NCBI GenBank assembly: GCA_902984215.1
Contig: CADWAF010000316.1
Coordinates: forward strand, 1-25,005
Length of the DNA: 25,005 bases
Reading direction: 5' to 3'
Source of the DNA: Willaertia magna
Lineage: Eukaryota; Heterolobosea; Eutetramitea; Acrasida; Naegleriidae
Shown: positions 1-12,000 of the stretch, in pieces
How the letters are laid out: each line of letters begins with the position of its first letter
Position numbering within the stretch: position 1 is the stretch's first letter
Notes under the pieces: model-generated
The model's input: the letters and a program-made list of their open reading frames with translations, nothing else
Database searches by the model: none
What the model was told of the DNA's origin: nothing
Made by a program: the position numbers and the translations under genes

Positions 1-1780
1 CTCATACTAACAGGGGCAGAATATTTAAAAGAACTGTAACTATTTGTATGAGAGTTAAATGAACCTGCGTTTGATGGTTTTGGAGGAGGTAAATCTAAGA
101 ATACATTGTCAGCAATATTTTGTAATTCTTCAAATAACTTCCCTCCATATAACTGAACACCAGGATCCTTAAAGTTATTGCACTGCTGTTGCTCATGTGC
201 TCTTAACAAAGATGGAAGATAATGAACTCCCCATTTCTTGTACCAGTCAACTCTTGACAACGCTTTAGTAACTTGTCCTTCATTGTCGTTAGTGCTTTGA
301 ACATCTTTAATTAATGCCTTAATACGTTCGTCATCTTTAGAAGGTAAGGAAAGTACCTCTTTGACAGTTTGTTTTAATAATTCTTCTGACTCCTTTACAT
401 TTTGGTTTTTAACCTTTTCCATACATTCTAATATTCTATCAATATATAATAATCTACTATGTTGTACATATAATTCATTCATATCCTTTGTTCTTGTAAT
501 GTCCTTTAAATCACTTGTAACTTCTTGTCCATCGTACTTTAATTTAACAGAAAGTAAAGAAGTATCAACAAATTCACTTAAATCAACGCTACTTCTAATT
601 TTCAAAACAATATCTCTTGTTTGACCGTATTCTATGGCGCCTAAATTGATTTCATTATTTACAACATTTTTATAACCAAATGTCTCTACGACCTTAATTC
701 TATCATCTTTACTTTCAAAAGATATTTGAGCTCTCTTAACAGCTGTTGCTAGCACATTACTCATTTGGTTGACAAAGATAGTTCCAACCATTGAACAATC
801 TGGAATATAAGCATAAGCACCACTTCCAATACGAGAAATATCTGATAATAATTTACTGTCAAGGCTATAACCAAATCCAAAAGTATGAATTGTGCAATTT
901 AAAGGATTATTTGAAATGTGTCTCTCTAAAGTACGTATCTCACCTCTTGGTGGTGAGATGTTTGGTTCTCCGTCTGTTAATACAACCAATACAGTGTTAC
1001 TTTGTAAACAAGAAGGATTTTTAGTCATTTCCAAACCTACCCTCAATCCATCCCATAAATTTGTTTGACCATCAGCTTCTATTTGTTGAAGTTTGCTACT
1101 TGCTAATCTTCTTCCATTTTCATTCATTTTAGTAAGGGAAAGGATAGTTTTTGCAGAAGTACTGAAAGTAATAATTGCTAGTTGATCTTGAGGTTCTAGC
1201 ACATTAATAATAGTTGACATGGAATGTTTTACAAGGTCCAATCTTGAAAATCCATGATTTTCATTTCCAGCAGTTGTGTCATCCGCGTCTTGTCCCATAG
1301 AACCACTCACTTTCACAATAGGTAAGAAATGAATTAATTAATCACAAATAAATACTTACCATCCAAGATGCAAATAAAAGTACTTGGTTGTCTCTTACCT
1401 TCTTTTGGAGGAATTGCTGAAATGTGAATCAAAGCCTCTTTGGAATTTAACATGTGTGGATTTAAGGAAAGTTCAATTGGCTCTACAGAATGAACAACAG
1501 GAGTTGTTGGAGGTACAGTTTGTGTAGTTGTGACATTGCGATTGACACTAGTGTTGGAATTTAAAAGTTGTTCGATAGTATTTCTTAAAGCAATGTTTGG
1601 TACTAAATTTTCGGCAGTCATTGGTTGACGAGTCATCGGAGAACAAGCGTGTATTCTTAGCCATTGAACTATTGCTGAACGTTCATATGTATGACCATCT
1701 ACACAAATAACTGGATCTTTCATAATCTCTTGGGTTATTGGACAATAACATTCTACTGGCAAAGTAGGGTCAGTTTGCAT
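1..1780 (-). CDS. U-box / von Willebrand A domain protein, copy 1 (3' end outside window)
   Basis: Two exons are visible: 1780-1360 and 1309 to the left edge, separated by a 50-base intron (1310-1359, GTAAGT...AAAG). Removing the intron joins GAT-G to TG-AGT and so rebuilds the vWA metal-site motif DVSGS (D140 to S144), which fixes the splice. Residues 10-75 form a U-box (CPITQEIMKDPVICVDGHTY core), the E2-binding fold of ubiquitin ligases. The vWA domain follows, with DxSxS, a Thr and TDGEP supplying the MIDAS residues. Next come a beta-rich stretch and a C-terminal part that ends in NFKDPGVQLYGG and LPPPKPS; I read this part as the Vwaint domain that accompanies vWA in protist and fungal vWA/Hint proteins. 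By family knowledge this is probably a U-box E3 ligase that recruits substrates through vWA. Retaining the intron would give a 148-aa U-box-only protein. The frame is open at base 1, so the true C-terminus, possibly with a Hint-type (Vint) domain, lies to the left. Confidence 0.88.
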
Positions 1781-2140
1781 TGTTTTTTTGTGTTTGTTTT
1801 CTCCATGTTCTTCTCCTCTTTAAATAGATTTCTCAAGATCAATTTTGAAAATTGGAAAAAGTTCATGTTTATTAATGTAAACAAATTTGAATGAAAATTC
1901 ATGATTTCTCAATTGCATTTCTCAATTGCCTTTTGTTGAGTTTGGTGTTTTGAGAGTTACCTGGTTAATTGTAATCACACAACATTAAAATTTAGTTTAA
2001 TTTTTAATTCTTTATTCAATTATTTTTATTATCATAACTATTAAAAAATTAATAATAAATAAACAATTTTTATTGCAGCGTACAACATTAAAAATAATAG
2101 TACAAGCCAATTACATAATTAAAAAATGTCTGCACCTTAA
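1781..2140. promoter_or_regulatory. Intergenic region upstream of the U-box/vWA gene, copy 1
   Basis: This gap holds the promoter and 5' leader of the U-box/vWA gene and the 3' end of the Gln/Asn-rich gene; both are transcribed leftward. It is very AT-rich with runs of A and T. No TATA element, RNA gene or conserved ORF can be made out. The half nearest the U-box start (about 1781-1900) is almost identical to 20995-21115 in the second copy. The middle part (about 1915-2090) differs by several indels, so the conserved half is the better candidate for promoter elements. Confidence 0.5.
1904..1929. repeat. 13-bp perfect tandem duplication
   Basis: The 13-mer ATTTCTCAATTGC occurs twice back to back (1904-1916 and 1917-1929). 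The second copy of the region, near 21120, has only one full unit followed by unrelated bases. This is therefore a small difference between the two repeat copies in the upstream region of the U-box/vWA gene. Confidence 0.85.
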
Positions 2141-2887
2141 TTAATTATAATTGGTTTGAAAACCCGTAGAGGTGCTACTGTTAGGGATATCATTAAGTTT
2201 ACTGTTCATCATTGTGTTATTCATTTGCCAAGTTAAAGAGTTGTTGTTTGGTTGTGTTTGACTTCCGGTATTGTGAGAGGATGAGTACATGTTATTTCCA
2301 TTAGAGAAAGTTTGGGGAGTCATCGGAGATGTTTCATTCATATTATGAGTAAAATAATGATTATTATTTAAACTACCCGTTTGCATATTTACATATTGTT
2401 GTTGCTGTTGTTGTTGAATGTAAGAATATAATAATGTCATTGTATTGTTTTGCTTTTCAATTACTTGTTTCAAATTGGTTTTTAAATCACTTAATTCTTT
2501 TAATTCACGTTCTAATTGATTGGTAATAAGAGCTAACTTATCACTACTATTATTTATAGTGTTTGTTTGTTGATCAACACTAACATTATTGTTACTCAAA
2601 GGAGAAGTTGGTTGAAAATTATGTGGTTGTGTAACTGTCATCATATTATTGTTCATCATTTGTTGAGGAGAAATACTTCCAAGAGGAGTAGTTGGGGTTC
2701 TGTTAAAATTGGTTACGGGATTGGTGTTTATTTGGAATGAATTGGTACCAACTTGATTAGAATGGAGTGGGAAAGGGTTGCTGTTACTACCAACACTGAC
2801 ATTGTCACTGGTGGATAGTTGTTCTTGTTTGTTGGTTTGGGTAAATCCTTGTTGATAGTGGTATTGTGGGTGTGTGCTGTTTAGCAT
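2141..2887 (-). CDS. Gln/Asn-rich coiled-coil protein, copy 1 (unknown function)
   Basis: This is a 248-residue single-exon ORF with a clean ATG at 2887 and a TAA stop. I do not recognise a family. The composition is dominated by Asn, Gln, Ser and Thr. A predicted helical/coiled-coil segment lies at about residues 117-157 (QLERELKELSDLKTNLKQVI), directly followed by seven Gln (2396-2416). There is no signal peptide or membrane segment. Coding status is supported by the second copy: it keeps the frame, the coiled coil and most residues despite scattered substitutions, and its length changes are multiples of three. Such proteins often act as assembly scaffolds or transcriptional adaptors, but nothing here fixes a role. 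It starts 156 bp from, and divergent to, the giant ATPase gene, so the two probably share a promoter. Confidence 0.75.
   Translation of the reverse strand: MLNSTHPQYHYQQGFTQTNKQEQLSTSDNVSVGSNSNPFPLHSNQVGTNSFQINTNPVTNFNRTPTTPLGSISPQQMMNNNMMTVTQPHNFQPTSPLSNNNVSVDQQTNTINNSSDKLALITNQLERELKELSDLKTNLKQVIEKQNNTMTLLYSYIQQQQQQQYVNMQTGSLNNNHYFTHNMNETSPMTPQTFSNGNNMYSSSHNTGSQTQPNNNSLTWQMNNTMMNSKLNDIPNSSTSTGFQTNYN
2396..2416 (-). repeat. Polyglutamine codon run, copy 1 (7 codons)
   Basis: Seven consecutive Gln codons, CAA apart from one central CAG. The second copy has six at 21612-21629, a one-codon length change typical of replication slippage. Confidence 0.85.
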
Positions 2888-3043
2888 ATTGTTGTTTTTA
2901 TTTATTCGAATTAAGTGGATTTGTTCTTTGGTGTTAGGGGCACTTTACACCGATTTTCCAATAGATCAGAATTCTGTTTTGTTGGCTGTGTTTTTGAAGG
3001 CTGACAGCTCGGTTTAGAAAACAAAATTTAATTTTAAAAAACA
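2888..3043. promoter_or_regulatory. Shared divergent promoter, Gln/Asn-rich gene and RNF213-like gene, copy 1
   Basis: A 156-bp gap separates two divergent start codons, so it must carry both promoters and both 5' leaders. It is less AT-rich in the middle and contains a CCAAT pentamer at 2958-2962 and a GGCTGACAGCTCGG segment just before the RNF213-like leader. The second copy (22101-22242) keeps the central part almost unchanged but lacks 8 bp just before CCAAT and about 7 bp in the A/T run before the ATG. The retained core is therefore the likely regulatory part. Confidence 0.6.
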
Positions 3044-6000
3044 ATGGCAGAAGAGGAACTTAATTTTTTAGTTGTTGAAACTGAAGTAAACAACTACATT
3101 AGCAAGTTTAATTTCGGGCCGCTATCATTTGATGATACAGATAGCATGGAATTCCTTTTAAAAACTATAAATGAAAGTAATGGTTTTGTTTCCGTACATC
3201 AATCTCCATTGGATACTTTCAAATCGTTATTGAGAAACAAAGGTATTAAAGTACCAGATAACTTGGATTGCAAAACAAGGGGAGGATATGAAAACGTAAG
3301 TTGATTATTGTCAAAGTGTTCTAAATCATTTTAGTTGTTGCGAAGTATTTTAAGTTTGAATTACGCTGTCACCACCAATAGTATTCCGCCAAAACAGGAC
3401 GACCAATCCAAAGGGTTATTTGATGGAGTTGTTAATTGGGTCAAAGATAGGTTAAAGAGAACTAATGAATTTGAGAAAATGTTAGAGTATCTCTCTGTTA
3501 TTAAACAATCAAATGGTACAGCAAAAGAAATAGATCAATTCATAATTTGTAAAGGATTAGACCACGTTGCTGTAAAATACGAGAGTATTTTTAAGTATTT
3601 CATTAAAAATACAAATTTATCTGACAATGAAAAGTTTTATTCTGAGGTATTCCAACCTTTATATCAATTAACATATGATTTATTTTTATTTCAAACTTAT
3701 CCAATTGAGATGTTACCATTGATTGTAAATCAAATATACTACTACTATATGTTGCCAGAAAAGTACATTCGAATTTTTGAAAAATACTTAGAACAATTAT
3801 TTAGTCTTGTGGAAAGCTTTATTCAAAATATAAATGTGATCAATTTTAATCAATTAACTCAAACAAGCACAAATGTTTGTGACATTGCCAGACAGAAAGT
3901 ATTTGCTAATGAAAGACTCTCATTTAAGTTTAAGCTTCAATTCTACTTGGTAGCACTTGCCTCACAACTTCAAAGTAATAGGGAAAAAAATCTTTGGAGT
4001 GGTTTATGGGAAAGATTTAACAACAACCCATGTTTGACAGTGGAAGAGCATATTTGGGCTTTACAATATTGCTCAATTTTTATGTCAAACAAGCAAATAT
4101 TGAATACTTTCAAGAGTGTTAAGAAATTAGAAACAACATTCCACTACATATTGAATTGTATTACCGATGAAAATATGAATATAGAATTTCAGCGTTTGTG
4201 GAGTGATTCTTTTCTTCAAAAAGTTACTAAAGAAAATATAGAAGCGTTTGGTAATATTTGCTTTGAGTACTTTTTGAAAATGGAAACGGCATACGGAAAT
4301 GAGAACAGAGCATTAAAAGAAGTCGTAAATGTATTAAAGCCACTAATTATTAAATTATTGGATAATGTCACATTATTTACTGATTTTTATAAAAATAGTT
4401 ACAACAAGGTTAATGTAAAATACAAAACACTATGTTCCGCTTTACTCAGGGGACATTTAATACAAAGCATACCAAAGCAAAGTGTTACTGCTTTTAATAA
4501 GTTCTTGGATTTTGTTCCTGAACTAATAGAAGCACCAACATTTTTAGAATTCTTGGAAAAGAAAGAAAATTCTGTTACTGAAGTTTTAAAATCTGTTAAC
4601 AAATTTATTGAGGTAAAGCACCCTGATTTTAAGGTGATTTTAGATATTATTAAAAGAATTTTTAAGCTAAAACGCTTCACTTATAGTGATGCTCCTCTAG
4701 TGTTTGAATGTCAGGCATTAATTGATTATTTTGTACATTTTGATATTTTGGATTTAGCTGGGCTGAAACAAACATTAATGACTCTATTTAAATTGCCTCA
4801 ACATGTAAAATATTATTTTGACCAGTTGCAGTTATTTGCTCCAACTGCTTTGTGGAAGGACGAAAAATGTGTAACTCCTTTACATATAATTTTGGTACAA
4901 GCAATAACTGAAGCACACATTTCAATTATAATTGACAAAGAAAAACAGGCAGATTCCAAAATTAGACAAGTTGGATTGGAGTTGTATAAGAAAAAATCAC
5001 ATCCTGCAGCCTCTGTTATTTATTCCTCTGCTCTATCATTAATAGATGTTGGTTTGGTGAAATACAATCCTCCAGTTGCAAAAGGCAGTGGACTACGTCC
5101 TTTTATTGACTATTGGAAAGAAAGAAAGGAATCTAAAAAACAAAGTAAATTTGATTTGGCATATCTAGATTTATTTAAGGATAAAGTAGAGAGTGTTTTC
5201 GAGACATTACTTGAGAATATTCTTTCAAATCAAGTAATGTTTAAAGATTTGAGATCTTTGGAAATAAATAGTAAAGAAGTTACAACTATTTATAAAGAAT
5301 TAAATATGGATGTTGATATTAAAGAACATATTACAAAACTCAAATTGGAATTTAATGACATGTCAAAAGAGTACGACAAGTACAATAGTGTTTTAAAGTG
5401 GATGAAAAAGTATCCAGAATTAACGTCAGTTATGGAAAATATAACTATTGAATTGGATTTTGAAAATAAATCATTAAATGATGTACAAGAACACATTGAA
5501 TATATTAAATCTCAATTAATAGATATGAATGAAGAAACCATAGAATATATTTCATTTTTTGAAAAAGAAGACAGTTTATTGTTTGATGCATTATTTAGAA
5601 AATCTTTAGGGTCAATTGGCAATATTGAAGATTTTAGTAAAGTAAATAGTCAATTTAATCTTGTACTTCAATTCCTGAAAGTCATTTGTGAAGGCAATGA
5701 TGTCACAATTGAACAATTACAAACATTTGATATCATGAGAATAGCTAAAGAAATTAGAAGAGCAAAGAAAACTATGAATAGTGAGATTTCTATTATTAAA
5801 AGATTATTGAATTCATCTCCTCAATCCCATCTTAATATTGATATGGATAGATTGCAAAATGCTTTGAAGCTTCAAGAAATTGGTAGCGAGATGATGCATT
5901 TAGTCAATTCTTTAAAAAATTATAACATGGATTGCACAAAAGAAAACAGTTTTAAGGATATTGAAGAGATACATAACAATAAGTTACAAGATATTTCTAT

Positions 6001-9000
6001 CGTAAAACTATCAGAAGTAGGCCATCTTGTTGAAACTATTGTAAAGTCATTGAATGGTTTACAATCATTTCATTTTAAATATTTTGAAATTTTAGATTCA
6101 GAATCTAAACCTCTGGTTCAATTCTTAAAAGATAATTTAGATAATTTTGATGCCTCTGTAGGAATTATAAGAACTAGAACAAGAAATGATAAATTTGATG
6201 AGGGTTTACTGAATTCTTTGATGGTTTCTAAACAATTAATTGAACCATTTCTTGATAATTCTGTTTCTTTTAAAGTTTTAGCTGAAAAAGTTCAAGCACT
6301 CTTTCCTGAAGAGGAAGATTTATCAAAACTTGATAACTTAAATAAGGCCAATGAAAATTTACAAAGAATCAAACTCTTATTTTCTAAAACTTCTTCCTAT
6401 TCCTTAGATGATATATTTGGATCAGTAAAAACGTTTATGGAGACTGGTGTATATATCAGCTCTTTAGAAACAAAGGAATTAATCCTTACATATACCAGTG
6501 CAAATAATGAGCTTCAAATTTATGGCGAAGATTTACTGGATTTTGTCAGAATAGCTATATTTAGATTATCTGATGATGCTCAATACGAACAGAATGCTAA
6601 ATCCAATCTGGAAGATTTTATCCAAAGTTATAGAACAGCTCAGCAAATTCACGATTTAATCCTTGAACTATTCGCTCAAGGTCATCCTGAATTTGTGATG
6701 GAACGACAAATAAATATTGGTAAAAAAGGAAGTATTAAGAAAGAACAAATTCATAAGTACATTAACCACTATGAAGTTAGTTTAGATGATTGGAAAGAAA
6801 ACATTAGATTATTAGGGGAAGAAATCCCACAAGTATTAAAATTGTCGCAAAGTCAATTAATCAAATTATTGCAATTAATTAGAACAGTTGATGTCCTATC
6901 ACAACACAATGTATTAGAACCATATATTGTGACAATGTTTTCCGATGAATTTAAATATAATGGAGAATTTAACCTTCCTTCCGCAGAAGAATTACATAAT
7001 ATCATTACCGAAATTAGGAATATTCAATTAAAACCGAAGTACGAACTTGAACAAGTTAAACAATTTATTACATTGTTAATGGATCTATTGAAATTAGATA
7101 GCAGAGCAAATGTTGGAGGAAAAGTAGCAAATACCACAATAATTACCGATATTGATTTAAAGAACAAATTACGACTTATTCTTGAGCTAATTGGACCAGT
7201 TGATGCCGATATTGAAATTTCTTTGAAAATGGGAAGCTTAGTTCAGAATGGACAAGTTATGTTTTGTAATGAAAATATTTCAAAAGAAGAAATGCAATGG
7301 TTTTTAAAGAGAAGAAAAGGTTTCCCTGGACTTAAATATGTAATGGTAGATGTAGATAAATTGTCTACCTCCATTAGAGAAGAATTAATTAAATTTGAGC
7401 ATGAAGTATTTGAAAAACAATTAGCGGCTGGGGAAACTTATCTTTTATTCAACAATGTTTCGAATAGAGATGCATTCTCCTTTTTGGAAACTAAAAAAGC
7501 TGAATTAGACGATAAAAATTGGAAAGAGACAGCTGGATATATTAGAAAAGAATACTTAAAGTCAAAATGTAAAATATCAGAAATAACAGTTATTCATGGT
7601 GAGGCTGCTAGTGGTAAATCAAGATATATTAGAAAACAAGTAGAAGATGATGAAAGTTATTTAAGGATGGTTGTGAATGAAGATTTTGACAGTGATTTAT
7701 TTTTATATAAATTGAAAGAAGTGAAAGAGAATAGATTATTTATTCATTTCGATATTTCTACGTTTGCTGATTACTCTTATCTTGAACAATTTTTGTTTAA
7801 TTGGACCATTTGTGGTTTTATTTATAGTGCTGGGGGATTTATAGAAAAGATATCTATTGATAATTTAGAAGACATTAGAATTTACTTTGAACTTCCTAAA
7901 CTTTTAAATAATGATGTCAATGAAAGACAATTATTACAAATCATTGATATTATTAAAGATAAGAAAACTGATGCTTTACCGAATTTTGATTGCTCTTCGT
8001 TAAATGCAAGATTGGTGGCAACATTCATGAAATTATATGAAACTGGCCTTGTAGATAAACATGACATTATTTTAAATGTTGAAAATCGTCTCTTATCTTC
8101 TGACGAAACATCTACCATTTTAAATAGATATTTTACAAGAAGTAAGGTAACTAATACCAACACCCACAGAAAGTTATTTATTAAATTACTTGCAGATAAA
8201 TGTTATCAATTAATACGATATCACAATTGGTATGAGCAACTTGATGACGAAGATTACAAAGGAGAGTTACAAAGAGTATGCGCTGTTATTAATTCAAAGC
8301 TTTTCCCAATATTTTTAACTGAATGCGAAGTAATGAGTAATGACGATATTAAGAGCTGTTGGGCAGATTTACCTGTGGCATTTACAGTGTTTAATTCAAA
8401 GGAGCACCTTATGGAATTTGATGTTATTAAATGTCCAAAGTGTAAAACAAATACAGATTCTTTAAGAGGTTTGGTAAGGGTAATCGATATAAAGCCTGAT
8501 AACTTAGAAAAAATAAGATCAACACTGAGTGCTAGCTTGAATTTGTTGAACGTACCAATGATTGATTTATGTGAAAAGTTTAATTATTTACTTACAACAG
8601 ATTTTGCAATTAAATTGTTACTTTTGAATGAAAGAAGAAAGGTAAATCGTTCTCTAATTTTAGAAGGTGACACAGGCTGTGGAAAAACCGAAATATTAAG
8701 ATTCTTTGCTGAAGTTTTAAATAATAATAGTGATATAATGCCTGATATTAAGTATGAATTATATTTGTGGTTACAAATTCAACTAAAACAGTTTGTAAAG
8801 CAACATAACATTGACACCAATTTAAAATATAAGGACATTAATAAATTAAATGCAAGGGAAAGTATAATCACTTTATTGAAGGAAATAGAAGATCAAGCAG
8901 AAGAACAAATTGTACTTAACTTTGTTAAGGGTTTAGTGAAATACTTGGCGAATATATTTGAACAATATAGCCTTTTAAAAAAAACAGAGATTATTGACAA

Positions 9001-12000
9001 CATCATAAACAAGTTCAAAGACGAAAATATTGAAGAAAATCAAATTCGTAGAGAGCAAGTTAATGAATTTTTGATTGAATGCGAAAAAGTAAGACCAGAA
9101 TGTGTATTTTACAAAATCTTAATGCATGGTGGTATTTCTCCACAAGAAATTAAGCAAACTATTGGTGATATTGTAAAAAAAAACTTGGAAAACGTGGAAA
9201 AGTATGAGGATTTTGTAACTGTGGTTTTCATTGACGAATTAAATACCACAAAGGCCATGGGTATTATGAAAGAGATATTTATTGACCACTCATTAGATGG
9301 AGTAAAACTACCTAAATCGGTTTTCTTTGTAGGAGCTATTAATCCATTTAAAAAAGAAGAAGATGCTGAATTTGTTGTAAACCCAATGGCCCCTTCTATG
9401 GAATTCATTAAATTCGATTATGCAAATTTAACTCCAAAACAAGAAGAAGAATTACTGAAATTGTTATTAAAGATGGAGGAGAAGGAGAAAAATCTTGATG
9501 AAACAAAGTCGATTGAAATACAAGAGTTGATTTCTTTGGGACAAACCTTTGTTGCAGAGCAACGACTGAAAAAAATTCGTGTGAGTATTAGAGATATAAC
9601 GAGAGCAAATAAGTTATATTGGTTTTTAATGGATAATGATATCCTTTATACAGAGGACTCTACCAGTGACGATCACAAACATATTGTTTGTCTTTTCATG
9701 GCCGTAGCACTAGCTTATTATTTTAGACTAAAAACTGATAGAAGAAGAAAGTTTGAGGAAAAAGTTGATGATCTCATTGGTAAACAATTCCCTCAATATT
9801 TATCATATAAGTTTAGAAAGGTTGTCAATGAGCAACTAGACAAATTCTATGCGAAAGCACAACGCCAATCGTTTATTCCAGGAGGTATTGCTAAAACTCA
9901 AGCATTTTCAGAAAATTTGTTTTGTAATATAGTCGCCATTCAAAGTGTCACGCCACTCCTAATTGTTGGACCTCCAGGAACTAGTAAAACTTTATCTTAT
10001 AGCGTTGCTTCCCAAAAGAAAAAGGGTTTATTTAAGAACATGAAATCTGTTCATACTCAACATTACCAGTGCAATGAATTATCTACTGCATATGAAATTG
10101 AATTATTGTTTAAGAGTCAAGTTACTATGAAGAGAAAATTCGAACAATCCGGCATGTTTAATGAAATTTGTTCTTGTTTTTTAGATGAAGCTGGATTACC
10201 GGATTCCAAAAAGAATGCTCTCAAAGTTATTCACTATTATTTAGACCATCCTGAAATATCTTCAGTTATTATCAGTAATTCACAATTAGACGCTGCTAAA
10301 ACTAACAGAGCAATTCAATTGACTCAATCTGATACCTCATTCCAGGATTTAAAAGCTTTATGTATTGGATGTTTAAGGTTGACTGAATCTGATGTAGAAA
10401 AGTTACCACCAATGTTAGAAAAAGCGATTGATGCTATTTGTCACGCTTTCCAACAAGTGAATTCAGTAATTAAAAGTCCAATTGTAAAGAGGGCAGATGA
10501 GAGTGAGGGAATATTCCATTTGAGAGATTTTGTATACTTTTTAAGAATGCTAAGAAAAAGAAGTCACCTTTACAATTTCACATTTGCTCCAGGAAATATC
10601 TATTATGCTTTACAAAGAAACTTTAATGGCGTTCCAGAAGATGATTTTAATGCGATTATTGACTTGTTCTTTGGTAAATTACAAGAAGTTTTTCACAATT
10701 ACAAGTACGATAAAAGACAAGCAAAAAGTTTTATGGAGATTGTTAATGATAGTATAAACGACAGACTATCTAAAGAGGATGACCCTAATCAATCTCATTT
10801 TAGATTTGTAATGTTAGTTGACCCGTCAGAGACTCAATCCTCAATTCACTTATTACTTTCAAAAAATATATTGAAAAAAGACAATGTTAAATTGGTTTAT
10901 ATTAGTGATTTTGCAAAAGATGTCAGTGATTTATCTCTTTCACAAGAAATTGGTGAGGTTAAAATGGCCATGGAAAAGGGTGAATGTGCTGTATTTATCA
11001 ATTCCACTTCAATCAACTCCAATTTTTATGATGTATTTAACAGACATTTCATGGTTATTAATGGTAAATATTTTGCCAATGTATCTATTAAGGGAAAGAC
11101 ACACCCTTGCATTGTAGATCCACAATTCCATTGTATTGTGCATGTACCCCTAAATGCATATAGAAAACTTCCTCTTCCATTTTTGAATCGTTTTGAGAAG
11201 TACATTGTGGGAGGAAAACAATTTTTAGATGAAGAATTTAGAAAGATGAAACAACAAGCTGATAATTCTACAGATTTAAAACTAAGAGAAAAATATAATG
11301 TCTTTATGAATTTACGTAATGGGGTAAATGACTTTGTTGAGAAATTTGGTTCATCCACATTTTATGGTTACGTAAAGAATGAAACAATTGATTCATTATT
11401 AATTAAGGCAATCAATCAAACCCCTTATGAAGAAGAAACACCTTGTATTCCTTCCCCAAGCACTATTAAAAATGAAAAGATGGAAGAATTATTAGATTTA
11501 AGAAACGAAGAAGAAATAGTTGGTGGTTCTTCCAATCAAAGAATGAAAGAATTTATTAGAAAGGTCAATTTTCTATTACTCCAAATTGCAAGACCCGAAA
11601 TGTTATATTTAAACAAGAATATTATACCAAAATCATACTTAATTGAATATTTAACTAGACAAGAACATTTTAATGCCTTATCCTTCCTTCAACAAGCAAT
11701 ATCATCACATTTTGAAAAACAGACTGAGGTTCCTCAAAAGTTTATTATTTATTCCAGATCAACTGGTGGAATTCACACCTTACAAGAAAATGAGAGAGTT
11801 ATAAATGAAATTTTATCACCACTATTGAAAAACGTTTTACATGGAAAGAAAATAGAACCAAAAGATATTTTGTCAATCTCATCTGTTTCATCATTTAGTT
11901 CTCAATTAGAATTTAAGGAATTTTTAGCAAAGTTTGAAAAAGAAAAGAAAGGTGTATTGATTTTAACAGCTGACATGAGAAGTGTTTCTCAACAAACAAT

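Larger units (their letters stand above)
1..5806. repeat. Tandem segmental duplication, left copy (part shared within window)
   Basis: Bases 1-5806 align collinearly with 19216-25005. The offset starts at 19215 and drifts to 19199 through small indels in introns, intergenic DNA and three-base steps in coding DNA. From 3044 to the window end the offset is a constant 19199, meaning no net indel in 2.7 kb. The unit therefore spans about 19.2 kb and would include the rest of the RNF213-like gene, the ankyrin gene and the 5' part of the TAF9-like gene. Confidence 0.95.

Noticed and set aside
361..1024. Plus-strand ORFs of 87 and 77 codons
   Set aside because: They are antisense to the vWA exon of the U-box/vWA gene, which has strong domain evidence. 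The counterpart at 19994-20239 is merely the same shadow in copy 2.
8432..8443. CPKC (C1784-C1787) as part of a RING or zinc finger
   Set aside because: No second Cys/His pair lies within 40 residues, and the position just before the AAA P-loop does not match a RING or RZ site. A lone CxxC is insufficient.
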